Positions 38,622 through 51,463 of a DNA stretch of 64,000 bases are shown here, piece after piece. The translations under genes and the position numbers were made by a program. Source of the DNA: Sphagnum compactum (lineage: Eukaryota; Bryophyta; Sphagnopsida; Sphagnales); the NCBI GenBank assembly GCA_965153455.1, contig OZ234494.1, positions 22,506,001 to 22,570,000 on the forward strand, written 5' to 3'. Below the pieces are notes generated by a model. The model had not been told where the DNA came from, made no database searches, and saw only the letters and a list, made by a program, of their open reading frames with translations. Each line of letters begins with the position of its first letter. The first letter of the stretch is position 1.

Positions 38622-40319
38622 CCATTTCAGATCATTTCAAATCTTGGTTCATTCTCATGGATATGGTTCAATGATCCTGCTATTTTACTAACTACAACAG
38701 CCTTGGGTTTCATCCTGGCCATGGAATAGTCTAAGATTTTTGCAGCTTTCACCTGTCAAAATTCAAACAGATTCAGTTTGGACCATCTGAGCAAGGAACA
38801 ATTGAACATTCTGCTCATTTGTTGCTATGTGTTAAGGTATACTTGAATCAAATTACTAACCAGACTGATCAAATCAGACCATCAAAGAGCTAGCTTATTA
38901 GAAAAGTGTGAGGAAGAGACTCTGCAGCAGCTCTGTTATGCTTTCTGAATTCTGAAAGAATCACTTTTTTAACTTATTTGCAGAACAAGGAATGTTTACG
39001 CCTGTAAATGGTGTGGACTTTGAACAATGAAATTAATAGGGTGTGAAATGGATTTCAGCACCTGCTGCAAGAATCCAAAAACTGGCCACAAGTCTACCTG
39101 CAAGTAGCACATTCATGGCAAGTTTTTCAGCCAGTGCCATCTCAAACTACTCATCCTATTTGTGCAGAGATGCACAGCACCAGCCCTATTTGTGTGCTAC
39201 ACAATGACTTTCATTGATGCACCTTGTAACCATGACATTTGCAGCTCCAATGACTGACCTTGTCAATATCCAGAGCATTCAACAAGTGTCCTGAAGGAAA
39301 TTCTTCTCCACGATGACTTTGATGTTGGTGGCTTTCTTGATAGGCAGCAGACACTAAACATGGATCCATTATAGAGGTTTCAAGTATATCTGTAGACTCT
39401 TTAGCCAATACAGCAAGAAAAATTTGGGCCAGCATTGTCCTCAATCCGTCTGGTGACCAAACATTCTAGCTTTGCTAAAAATTCACACACTGGAACAATG
39501 ATGATTCCATAATCTTAAGCATCAACACACTCCAAAATTGCACTTGAAAAGGACAAAAGAATGTCATGATCAAATCTTGATTGCATGGATCCTCCTGGGA
39601 TCACAAATTATCTTGAGAACTGAAAAGCCCAATGCCATTTACAAGAGCTCAAGTGACAAATTCAAGACAAGCTTCTTCAGAGCTTCTGATGCCACAGACC
39701 TAATAAGTATACATATCTATGGGATTGTGGAGAAAACTCCACAAAATGTAACATGACAATGAGTGCAGTCATAAACTTATCAGAGTCACTCATGAAGTGT
39801 CAGACCACCACCACCATCGTGAGTAGCAGTGACAAGCCGCCATGACGGCCCACTGACTTCATCAGCTCCTGATGGTGGGTGCAGATTTGTATATAATAAT
39901 CTGCCTGAAATTTTGTGCAAACTATTGTACAAAAATTTGCATCCTGAGTTTCTGTTGCACTTCCAGAAGCAGGAAGACTCAGTCATGACATTGTAACGCT
40001 CAAGAGAAATCAGTAATCAAAGAACTCTACAGTATCCTTTCCAGCTGAAACAAGCTTGTGTGGGTATGTATACACTATCTCTTTCCTTTGTAAAATGGAG
40101 CTCCCCTCTTCTGTTGCCATTTTAATGGATACCCCAACACATGCTTTTGACTTTTGGGACACTCCGGAAGCTTTCCTGGGATTCAGAGAAACCTTGAAAA
40201 CTCTGTGGTTGCTCATTTGCCCCCATATAATATCCCATTTTCACACAAGAAAGACAAAAGACCTGATACTGAGTTTTCCGTCAACACTGTTGGTGGGAGT
40301 AATCATTTGAAGGATGTGG
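38622..40319. other. Convergent 3' region between PPCS and SPHK
   Basis: 1.7 kb separates the facing stop codons. It must include both 3' UTRs. Frames such as 39211-39444 (minus) and 39538-39756 (plus) have no family features. No RNA gene was recognised. Confidence 0.5.
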
Positions 40320-43300
40320 TTAAGAAGGGCAGAAAAGTGTGGCTAACCCTTGTTGTACTGATACTTCAATTGTTGGCCCGTACACCATTGGATCATTACT
40401 GGCATCACCAAAAGAGCCCTGGCCCCGTGCAAGGATCTCCCCGTCTAGGTCCACATAGCCCCCTTCTTTATCACTTGCATATTGCCCACCTGGAGACAGT
40501 CGAAAAGCCTTTACCTTGAAGCACCACACATTCCCACCACCCAAAGAGGGTCCAAATTAGAGGCAAGTTTCTCAATAATAATAGAGCAAGCACATAGATA
40601 CCAGAATTCCACACAGAGCACACTAACTTCTGGTGGATCAAGTGCCAGGGATCCTCAAAGTTGAAGATCCCATTTTGGGTTGGTGGGTCCACACTTTGGA
40701 GCTTCAGGTGCATGCTGGGAATGTTTTCAGTGGCACCCTGGAATGTGAATTAAAACATGCATAGGATTTTGAGCAAGGTTCTACCTTCAAGTATTCAATG
40801 GACTTTGATTTGACATGGGACCCACTTTGGAGCTTGAAGAGAAGACCAAAAAGTTCCCATCGAGAACAATCTCTCAACACAATCAAGTCCAAGAATCCAT
40901 CTGCAAACTGCATCACAACCTCATTACATTCTCCTTCCTACATTTGAAACCTGTCTGATGATGTGCCCATTAAAGTATGTTGCCAACAAGACATGCCACT
41001 GAATCAAACTACTGCAGGCTGCAACATCACCCTAGAGCTTGACGGTCTTCAGTCCTGGCTAAAAGAAGCAGTCAAGAAGCTTCTGCAGACACAATATGTA
41101 AAGGAATTATGTAATTCTGCAATGTAAGTCACTGACTTTTGAACTGTTGGGCCAAAGACAGTAGAATACCTTTGCTAAAGGTGCAGGCATAGCTTTCTCA
41201 CTAGTGAAAGGCACATTATTAAGCCAGACAAGGACAAAAGCCCCTTCCATGGATCGCCATTCAGCAGTGGGAAGGGAGTGCAAAGGCCCTGAGTAACCTT
41301 TTCGCCATGATCTCTCACTGTCAGCCTCACCACTTTGTAACAACTTGTTCACTTCTAGCTCTCTGCTATAAGGACCTCCTGTTCCTTCTGAGCCTGCAGC
41401 TGGAAGGTAGGAGAAGCTACCATTGTAACGTCGCAAATTCACAATCCTGATTAAGGTCTGCAAAGATTGGAGTGGAGACAAAATATACACATACACTGAG
41501 CATTTAGTTTCGGTTCCCTGCTACTGGGAGACTGCTATAAAAATCAATAGTCAGTCAAAGGACCACTACAGATACAGACACTCAGATGAATTTAGATCAG
41601 AAACAGCTATGCATCATTATACCCATAACAAGGCAACCTGACATTCATAAAACTACAAGAGCAGACAACATCAATGTATTTAGTGGCAAAAGTAATTTGT
41701 CACAAGAAAAGTTTGGATACCTGAACATCAAAGCGGAATGCACCCATCCACCGAAACTTTTCTGACTCAAAGTCCACATCTGCCACTAGTCCTGCCACCA
41801 CCAAATTTCTTTGCTTAGGACTTACTATTCCACATGGTAATGTCTAACAAGAGCAAAAAACCAGGAGTCACTATCTCTGGTGTCACCTCTTGTCATTGTG
41901 TTATAACAGAACTGCAGTGGGTTTCTTGACTGTAGAACCCACTATGCATTATCAAAACATAAATGATCTCAAACTGCATGGACTGCCTCTAGAATTGATG
42001 TTGACCTGCCACTATCAATATGATAACCTCATACCTATTAAGAACTTCTCCATGCTTTACAATCTAAGTAACCAGAAGAGAATTAAGAGATGACATAATG
42101 ATAAGGTCATATAAATTCCTCATATAAAAACCTATCAGTGAACAGGAAAAGAGCTCGTGGTATTGCAATATCATCCAAAATACTACAGCAAAAGATGAAC
42201 AATATTTGAGAATACACAAATACTGATGACATCCCTAGCTCTGAAAAATTGTACACATCAGTAACACTTGGCAGCACACTACTGATGAAACAGTGGGAAT
42301 TAAAGAACTATGCCATTGTGATTGGACAGCTCATTCCAAAGCACATGCTATACATAGAGTTGTGTGCAGGACAGGAAGTAGCTTTAATCTTAAACCTAGA
42401 TCCCCTTGCCCACTAAATATATAATGAACATACCCCATGAAAGCATCAAGAGGCTGTGAAACCTGACTTGACCTTGCACCACTGTGGCAACATCTAGGGC
42501 ATGCTTTTGGCCTGCCGCACAAAGCACATAAAATATGTCACTTGATATCTGAATTGGGTTCACAATCACTTTTAGTGAATTTTTCACCTTCTGTTTGGAG
42601 AGTAGCAAATGCATAAATATAAATCCAGTTCTGGAGGTAAATATGAGCACATTACATTAAATGAACATCCACACTGTTGCACACAAATGGATGCTAAGTT
42701 CCAAAACTTTTACCTGGATAGATGCTAATCAGATTTCAGTGCCTTGAAAGAAGTACCTCGGATAATTAGAAATGTCGCACTTGCTATGTCAAAAAACTCT
42801 CCAGCATGATGAAGCACAGACTTTGCCATCCCATTCCCTGTTCCTGCATTCAAGAATTATAAACCGCTAGTTAGTAATCCTGAAGAGCTCACAAGAATCA
42901 CACCCAATGAAAGGAATGAAGACTGAAGGCATAGCCTACTGCCCTTGATCACAGGGTATGTAATCATACAGTCAACGGAGTGAACCATATCAATGCTATG
43001 ACTGAAGAAGTTACAAACTTTGCAAATCAAGATGACCTTTACTGCAATCTAAGTGTGGGCTATTAATTGTGGACTCTATTTCTCTTAGTGGTAAATTAGA
43101 GAATGCTGCCCTCCTGAGTGTGGACCCTGTTAATGTCCAGTCCAGGACAATGCACTAGAAATTAGGTTACAAATGACTCCTGCAAACCTAGTCATAAAAT
43201 GCTAACATCTTGGAATTTGGTTTCTTGATACTCTATTGCACTTCTGTGAGTGTCAATAAACTTCTGGTCTGCTTTGCAAGCTGCGTTCAGTGCATTCGTT

Positions 43301-45207
43301 CCATGGAACTTTCCAAAGACCAGGCCAGGTTGTAATGAGGAAAGTTTAGTGACCACAATCCCAAAAATCACTTCTGCAATGATGATTGTACCAGCAGGTA
43401 TAATGCCGAGAGGTTTTCTAATGGCGTGCTTCCAGTCGACTCTCTCCAGCAGACCGTTTAAGATCTGAGCATCAAACAACTTGGTGATCAGAACATTAGA
43501 ACTGAAAAGTCAAAACATTCAGTGGAATGGAACCATTTGATGACTACTCATAAGACTCCTCATCTCTGGATCTCTGCATTTGCCAAACAGTTTCAAAATG
43601 GGGGCTACTGAATAAGGTTAGTGTATGATCAGGCAGAATGCTTATTCATGTATTGGTTCCTGAGATTACCTACAACTACAATACTGCAATGAAAAGAGAG
43701 AAACTAATGCAAGTTGAGAGGACTATTGGAGTGTCACCTAAATAAATTATCCTCAACCAAGAGGTCACCTTGTTTGCATTGAGGTCTGGGGTAGCAGATT
43801 ATGTCATTTTCTTGACCACATTATATGACATAACCCTTCAGTGATGATTAGACCTTAATGTTATGGAGTGGCCTCACTCTTGCCTGTTATGTTGGGTGCA
43901 TCGCCTCACTCAACTAGTACCTTACCCAACATAATGGGCAGGGCTGTTTGACCATTCCGTATTACATAAAGCCACTGGAACCTCCTCAACTGGTGTTGTA
44001 CAAATACAGATAGACTAGCATTTCTTTCACAGCATTTATTTACTCTGACCACAGAAGACATCCTTTTTTAGTCATCCCTAAATCCAGAAGGCCACAGGAG
44101 TCAGGGTTTAAGCCACAGTAATTTCTCATGAGAGATTATGCATTTATGAATTGACTTGAGGTCAGGCCTTTGTTTTTTACCTCCACTAGAACTCCATCCC
44201 CACTCACACAGACAATACCATCAAATTGAGACAGATCAAATGACTTGGCCAAATCTTTGGCATGACCTTGAAACAATGTCTCTGCATGCATGCCCACAAT
44301 GAATGAAGTCAACAAAAACGACAATCAATTAGTGCTCACAAAACAACAACGAGGACAGAGTTGATGATCATGTGCCATTCCACAGTTAGTTGGAGCTCTT
44401 AGCCAGGAGGAGACTCCTAAACAAGAGAGCTCTCAGAGCTTAAAGAAGATTCTTAACTACTAGATCTTGTCCAAAAGTTTGTAAAGACTGTTGTAACTCC
44501 AGCAAATTTGAGAGAGAAAGGGAAGGGATGAGAGGAGAGGAGAGGAGAGGGGAAAGAGAGAGCCTGGTTGGCACCTTTCATTGCGTAAGCAATCCTTGCA
44601 GCTTGCAGCATCGGTTCCACAATCTGGACAAAAATTGTCTTCCCCGCGCCTTGTCCCCCAAAAGGATTCACAATCACCAACAGTTTCCTTGGCCGGCCTG
44701 TCAAAATCCACAAAGCGACTGGATGTGTCATATGCAGACCTTCCTCCACTCATGCCGCCGCCAAACTTCAAACTCTCATCAAGGCTACTAATACGAGGGT
44801 TCGAATCGATTCTGAGAACCACGGCGGCCGTTTCTCATCATGTTGCGGAACAACGACAGACACAGAGACAAAGACAAAGACCGAGAGCGAGAATTGCCTG
44901 CTTCATTGAGGAACACTTGGATGCTTTCGAACCATAGCTGTTGAGAAGCGTCGTTGGCGAAGCTCAAGCGCAAATCCTTCCGTCTCCGCTTCCGGATGAA
45001 GACTCCACACATGGTGCTCTTCGAGGACATGCAGAAAGTGTACAAGATGATGCTCAATTCTCCCCTCTTGATCCCGATAACGTCGTCTTGCACCATCAAA
45101 CACCCCTGCTTAGTCGTCCCATGCCATTGCAGTACCCCGGAGTATCTAAGCGTCGCCGTAACTTGTACCCCGTCCAGCTGCACCTCCTCCTCTACTAGCG
45201 ATTCCAT
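40320..45207 (-). CDS. SPHK: Sphingosine / long-chain-base kinase, complete, 10 exons
   Basis: Minus-strand exons 45207-44898, 44697-44575, 44281-44181, 43464-43392, 42843-42757, 42511-42434, 41791-41721, 41457-41170, 40907-40785 and 40514-40320 join to 482 residues, close to the ~485 of plant SPHK. The enzyme phosphorylates sphingoid long-chain bases to signalling phosphates, usually at endomembranes. A PH-like N-terminal region of about 103 residues leads into a DAGK-type catalytic domain: RPRKLLVIVNPFGG (about 105-118), the ATP site SGDG (171-174), NGLLERVDW, and PAGTGNGM (201-208). ALDVATV, FRWMGAFRFD and LRRYNG follow. The C-terminal part has DGFLDLIVL and DGEILARG and ends QGLATLFCPS. 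All introns are GT-AG except the first, which reads AG|GC...AG in the only phase that gives NEAGRPRK. No disabling change is seen. The ATG at 45207 is the first of an open frame after a CT-rich leader. Confidence 0.95.
44528..44562. repeat. GAGAG-type microsatellite in SPHK intron 2
   Basis: The plus strand shows (agagg)n repeats between the second and third SPHK exons. On the transcript this is a CT-rich tract. Confidence 0.8.
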
Positions 45208-45611
45208 CTCTCTCCTGCTCTTATCTTCCTCTTATCCTTCTCCTTTTCCTTTCTTCCTTTCTTCCTTTCTTCAATTCTCTCAGATCTATTCTGTGCCTTC
45301 TTCTTCTTCTTATCTTCTTTGCTCATAAAGATCAACACAGAAGCCGCAAGCTCGTCGTCACTACTACCAGTTACGGAACAAAGCTCTTCTTCTGTTGCTT
45401 CCCAGATCGGTCTGTTTTCGAATCTGTGGCTACAAAGTCAGTAACACAGACAGAAGAAGAGCTTCTGCGCGTCTCTGCAACTGCAAATCTGCGATGCATA
45501 GCTGAAAACCCGCAACAGAAAACAGTTCAACGTCTTGAGGATCGCAACAACAACAACAAATATCGGCAGCACGGCATCTCCCTTCCCGCCTCCCCCGCCC
45601 AGCGCCTGTAA
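45208..45611 (-). promoter_or_regulatory. SPHK 5' leader/promoter with purine-pyrimidine asymmetric tract
   Basis: The stretch upstream of the SPHK ATG is strongly C/T-rich on the plus strand (45225-45325), so the transcript would carry a GA-rich leader. The ORFs here on either strand are composition-driven. It ends at the 97-bp tandem array. Confidence 0.4.
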
Positions 45612-46140
45612 GGAAAGCAAGGCGAAGATTTACACTAAAATAATAGATATGTGAAAAACCCTAGATTCTTCGGAGACTGGTACATTTACCGTTTCCCTTG
45701 CAACTAGGAAGAAAGCAAGCCCAAGATTTACATTAAAATGATAGATATCCCAAAACCTAGATTCTTAAAAAATTGGTACATCTAGTGTGGCCCTGGCACC
45801 TAGCAAGAAATCAAGCCCAAGATTTACACTAAAATGACAGAAATTTAGAAACCTAGATAGATTCTTCCAAAACTGGTACATCCAGCCTTGCCCCAGCACC
45901 TAGCAAGAAAGCAAGCTCAAGATTTACACTACAATGATAGATATGTGAAAATCTACAGTCTTCGAAAACTGGTACATCTAGCATTGTCCCCCAGGCCTAG
46001 AAAGAAAGCAAGCCAAAGAATTACACTAAAACTGTAGATATGTGGATTCTTCAAAGCTGGTACATGTAGGGTTACCCCGGGAACTAGAAAGAAAGCATGC
46101 CGAAGATTTACACTAAAATGATAGATATGTGAAAAAAGTT
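45612..46140 (+). repeat. Tandem array, about 97-bp unit x about 5.5, upstream of SPHK
   Basis: The block 'gatttacactaaaatgatag' recurs at about 45627, 45725, 45821, 45921, 46018 and 46105. It is separated by a shared spacer containing 'cctagattctt', 'aactggtacatcta', 'cctagcaagaaagcaagcc'. Copies differ by roughly 10-20 percent. The array begins about 400 bp upstream of the SPHK start codon. Confidence 0.92.
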
Positions 46141-47520
46141 CTGATACCTGCTATGTTCTCCCTATGAACTAATGTCCAAATCTAGCTATTTTTAAAAACT
46201 TTTTCCCTTGAAATCTGGCAAAAAATTTGGAATTAAAAAAAGGAATCTTACCAGAAGAAAAATCTGTTATTGTCGTGTAGGTACCAAAATTTTGGCTGAT
46301 CAGCGAATGGATGATTGCCACGTCGACTACATCACAAACTAAAGAAAAATAAATTAAAATAAAAAAGATTCTCACAGTCTTTGCCCATTTTTAATTTTTT
46401 TTAAATATACATTTGGAATAAATTAAGGTGCTCCTCTGTGGGCTTGACAAGTTGAGCATGAAAAAAAAAAGCCATAAATCAAAAAATCCTGAATTTGGCA
46501 AGTGACTACTTTTCTACCAACTAGAGAGTCAATGGTTTTTCATGGCTTTTGTTTACCTTTTTCTTCTTCTCTTTTTGGTAACTTGTCATCTAGAAGACTT
46601 GAGTTTTGGGTTTGCTTTTTTAAAATTGTTGGGCTAATAATTTTTGTTGGCCAGCCCTGGCCTCTAGTGGAGACACTAGTAGTACACAGAAAGTTAGGGA
46701 ACGCTTTTGTTCCGCCCTGCCCCTCACTCGCACTAGCACTCTTGCTGAGCTCATGCAGACTACGAACACGGTTGCCCTGGCCAAGTTTGTGGCATGCTGC
46801 CAGTACCAGAGCACAATCTGTCCTCTTTCTGGTCCCAAACCGACGTAAAATTGTAAACAGTAAACAGATTACAATGGAATGGCTTTTTCCTTTACAACGC
46901 ACGAAATTTCGCCAGAAAGAGAATTTCTTTTTTTTAAATAAAAATGAAGTGATTTTGGACTGTTTCCAACAGGCAAAAATGAGGAATTAATTGAAATTAT
47001 CAGATTTCTTTATTTGGTTTCAGTCTGTAGCCAAAATACAGAAGTTATTGTCAGTTTGACCCAGTGTTCAGTGGATACCCATTTGGACTTGTTGGTATCC
47101 AATATTCTGCAATTCTAAAATAATTCTAAAAGGATATTAACAAAATCAAATGATCACCCAACATTCATTGGTTTAAAGTGTTCAACTGGGGTTCTATTCC
47201 TTTCAACCCTGGGGTTCAATTTCTTGTGACCTAAACCTGAATTAGGTAGGGTAGAACAGCCCATGAGCAATCACTTAAGCACTCAGGACAGGCTGGATCC
47301 AAGGGGAGGGCTTCGTTGTTTTTGGTGTCCAAACAAAACTTAAACTCTTCCTATTGACGTATCTGACGCATTAAAAATCGTCAAAAACAGATTAGAACTG
47401 AGAAAGTTGTAGCCCCCCAAAGTAAAGGGGGCCAAGAACTCAAAAAAAACAAACCACCACACACTACAAAGCCTAAACCTGATTACCCAAAACAAATTCA
47501 AGAGGAATTGTAGAACTGAA
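46141..47520. other. Intergenic DNA, nothing recognised
   Basis: The 162-codon plus-strand frame at 46502-46990 overlaps a 120-codon minus-strand frame, and neither shows conserved motifs or splice-compatible neighbours. I do not call a gene. Confidence 0.5.
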
Positions 47521-47524
47521 GACA

Positions 47525-47830
47525 GCCCTCCTATAGCACTTTAAATTATTTAAAATGAACAAGAAATGAGAAAGTTAGGAGCTTTGAAAGTAAGAGGGGT
47601 TCAAAGAGAAAAAATAAAATGAAAAAACCACATTTTGGGAATTGAAAAGCTTATTTTTCTTCTTTGCTATTTTCTCATTAGTCCTTTTCATTTGCACTTC
47701 AAAGATGATTTGTTAACTCTTGAGGTAGCACTCACATAAAATTTTAAATCGCTCAAAATGAAGCACAGATAATGAAATCTAAAGAAGTGATCGATGATAG
47801 GGTAGTGATCGGTGATGGGCAGTTCTACCC
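47525..47830 (+). repeat. Dispersed repeat, copy 2 of 2 (pair with 3600-3900)
   Basis: It is collinear with 3600-3900 over about 300 bp, including 'gctttgaaagtaagaggggt', 'aagcttatttttcttctttg' and 'atctaaagaagtgatcgatg'. Confidence 0.7.
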
Positions 47831-50800
47831 TAGCACCCATTTGATGGAACTGGCACAAGAAGCAAAATGTAAAACTGACCTTTAATAAAAAATTTGAACG
47901 AAAATCAAAATTATGAAAAACAACTCTAGAACATAGGTCCAAATGCTCTAGGTAAGTAACTTGAACTGTTTCCAAAAGTTGACAAGCAAGCTGAACTTTA
48001 TAGACAAGTGATACGATAGTTGCAGAACTCCATATCTGGACAATCCCCAATTTCAATTTTAGTTAGCCATATCTACACAAATTTGAGTTGGTTTAGTGTG
48101 TTTTTCTGGGCCGAGTCCACTTCTAAGTTCTGAGTCTCTAGATTATGCAAATGCTGAAAATTTGGAGAGGGAGGACGGTGGGTTGGAATCACCAGCAACA
48201 ACCTTTATGCTTATTTTTTGTAAAGAGTTTTGGTTAGTATTGGAGCTATGAACTTTATGTCTTGGAAAAGATTGTGGCTTTATTTCTTCAGTTAGGAAAG
48301 TAAGGCAACTAACAAAGTGGACTTTAGTGGGAGGTGTTGAGATTTAAGGCTTTTGATGAACCCACTCACACCCATACCATAGTAAAAATGAAAAACCTCA
48401 AAACCACATTGGTCGCCCTCTAAACATAATAGAAATACAATTCCAAAGTGTACACTAGAGCTCAAGTCCATGGAATAAGGGCCACACCAGTTGGAGCCAA
48501 GCACAGGCCTGATTTCAGTTAAAGCCCATGGCTGAGGGCTTTACCAAGTCTTAATACCCTAGTCTTAATACCCTAGTACCTTGGCCAATTTGACGCTAAT
48601 TATATTATTTTCAGAAATGTTGAAATTTTCAAAAATTATTTCTTCCTAATTAAAAAATATTCTGAAGCATAATAGTGGATATATTAAAAATATCATTTGT
48701 TGAAATGATTTTTTTAATTAATTAATTATTCAACAGACATGTGTTGAAATGGCCAAGGTACTACATTACTTGCTTTGATTTTTTTCTTGTTTTCCCATGA
48801 TAATCAAAGGGTACCACCAGATACCACAAGGAATAACAAAGTGAGGAGATGATTTGAAAAAAGGGAACATTCATTAGATAGTGAAGCATTACATGTTTTG
48901 AAAAACCCTAAAAACAATGGAGGAAAAAAGTATGCTAGGTAACATGCCCTCTACTTAGGTACGTTTAAAAACAAAACACATCTTTACAATTAACTCACCG
49001 TCTTTGAGTCCAAATGTAACATTTCCCATGTTTTTTACGAGCATAAGAGGCCTCACTCAAAAAGGTAAAGGTGTGAGTCTACTAAACTCCAATCACACAA
49101 CCGTCCTTCCATTAGTCTCTTACAATCTTATTGGTTTTTTTTCTTAAATTTCTTTGGTGCTCAATCAATGTTTTTCATTGCCTTTTCATTTGCTATTGCT
49201 ATTTTTGTTTTTTTCATTTTTTTTAATTTTTTTTCTTGGTGTTCAATCAATGGTTTTTCCCTTGGTTGGAACTTGCATTTAGTTTTTTTGGACTTTTTAA
49301 ATTTTTAATTTTGTCTGTTCAATCAATGTAATCTTTGTAAATGTGGGCAACTTTTGATATTGTAATAATTACCCCAACTCTTAATGAAATTCAGTTGTTA
49401 TCTATAAAAAAAATTTGCTTTTTTTTTTTCAAGTTGTCAGTAGCCAAAGGTTTTATACTTGAACACTTGGAATATCGCCACAAATGCACCAATTTTTCCT
49501 CATGATAACCATCTATTCCATTATCAACACTACCTTCCATTGGTCTTTTTGTGGAAAAAAGGCAAACCAAAAGCGCTTAAGGAAACTCTTTTTCCAAGCC
49601 AAGCATTGGTGGACTTTAATAGTATTACCATTTATAGATATCCTCTTTTAGAGGGAAAATCCAAAACACATTGTGAGGCATTGACTTCTTGGGAGGTTGC
49701 TTGAAGAAATAAAAAATATCGATATTTTATTATAAAATTCAATGAAATCTCAAGTATTCTCCTACCATGGAATCATGTTGGTGACCATCTAGACACCAAA
49801 ATTAGCAAAAAGAAAAATTCCACCTAGAAGCAACTTTTCATGCTTCAACTTTGAATTTTTTTTTTGACTTTTTATTTTTCAATAAAATATTAGCTTCTCA
49901 CTTGAATTTTAGTTCAAAAAACCCATCTTGTGAAAATTTTCTTTTTCTTTTTTTTATTTTAAATGTAACTTGTCAAATTGTCCATAAGAAAGAGTTCACT
50001 TGATTTCCAAGCAAATTTTCATCCAGTAAAAAGTAAAAAATAACAGGCCAATTTGGCATAGATAGTCTTGCCCCCCATAAATTGAACATTTTTAAATATA
50101 AATTAATGTTTTTGGGTGGAGCTCAATCAATGGAAATAGTCTCATTCCAAAATAGTGCAATAATGGTTTTGGTACAAATTCTCTCTTTTTTTTGTGCAGC
50201 CAAAATGAATGTCGTAGTTTCATACAAATAACCCAATATATTCCAGTGCCAAATAATGTATTTAAAATTTCATAAATCACTTCAGTGGGTAGAATAATAA
50301 TAGATGGAATTTTCAGCAATAATATTGATAGCTTCTTTACTAGATTTTTTGGACCCTAAAGCTTTCACATAATGAGACCTTCTATCCAACATTTTCTACT
50401 ATTTCTTTTTGTAAAAATGGGGAGAGATAAGGTCCACCAAGTGATGGGAAAAAGAATGTTGTCAACTATTGGATAATGGCTTTGCAATGGTTTAGGGTTT
50501 AGAAGTCCTTTGTTGGAATGCCCTACTTGAATATCCAAAAGAGTTTGAGTTTTGCCTGAGCTTTGCTTTTTGAGGATGTCTTCTATGGTGCAATTCTCTT
50601 CCCAAACATTGAATTCAGGCCTCTTTTCTTTCTTTTGTTGTGAAATTGCAAGCAATTTCTCAATTTTACTTTTTCTCATTATTGCTACCACATTCATTAA
50701 ATCACTCATTTTGAGGTAAGATTTTTGTTTCATTTTTCAAATACCCATTTTTAGCTAGGGAAAATTCAACAGTTTACATCTTCATGTGTAACTAAATGAA

Positions 50801-51453
50801 CAACTTTTTGAGAAAAAAATTGTCAAGGATACCAAATTGTTTGACTAATGTTACATGTTTCTTTTATGTGTTTGCGAAAATTTGGCCATGTGTTATGAAC
50901 TTTGTGATGATTATTGTTCTCAATTTTTTCCTCAACAACAACTGACTTCAACATCAAGTGCTTTGCACCTTTGGTTCAATACCTATCCTAGCTCGCAACA
51001 TTTTCTCTCAAATCATCACCTAATTTATTTTCATCTTCTCTTTCTAAGCATTCATTCTTGAGCTATAATCAATTCAAACTGAACTTTTAATTTTCCTTTG
51101 AGCACAAAACCTCCCCATCTTAGATCCCCAAGTTTGTCATGAAATGGGCATACATGAAATTTAATTAACATGAAAAATTTTGTTGTCCAAACTTACAAGT
51201 GTCAACAACACAAACAATTTTGAAAAGTTTTTTTCATGCTAGGGAAACTATGGTACTAATACCCGTCTGGTATCTCATTTTGGTAGAGCCCCATAGACCA
51301 GGACCACACGATTATGTCAAATGGTCAATACCCGATCAACACCGCTTTGGACCTTACATAAGGTTGAGAATAACACATTGGAATTAGTCAAAATGGTACA
51401 TAGAAACACTTCATCCCCAATCACGGAATATGGGCAAGGTTTTTATTCGTCTT
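47831..51453. other. AT-rich intergenic DNA with minor repeats
   Basis: 49005-49085 is the second copy of a short dispersed repeat (see 23955-24045). At 49155-49330 'ggtgctcaatcaatg' type words recur three times with about 90-bp spacing, and again near 50118. No host gene was recognised; ORFs at 47688-48056 and 50365-50733 (minus) have no family features. Confidence 0.5.
49005..49085 (+). repeat. Dispersed repeat, copy 2 of 2 (pair with 23955-24045)
   Basis: It matches the 24 kb copy over 'tttgagtccaaat.taacat' and 'agaggcctcactcaa'. Confidence 0.6.
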
Positions 51454-51463
51454 GACTACCACG

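Noticed and set aside
44460-45328. Several 87-124 codon frames around SPHK exons 1-2
   Set aside because: They are shadows of the kinase exons or read the CT-rich leader.
46502-46990. 162-codon plus-strand frame
   Set aside because: No conserved motif, it is mirrored by long frames on the other strand, and there is no plausible exon context.
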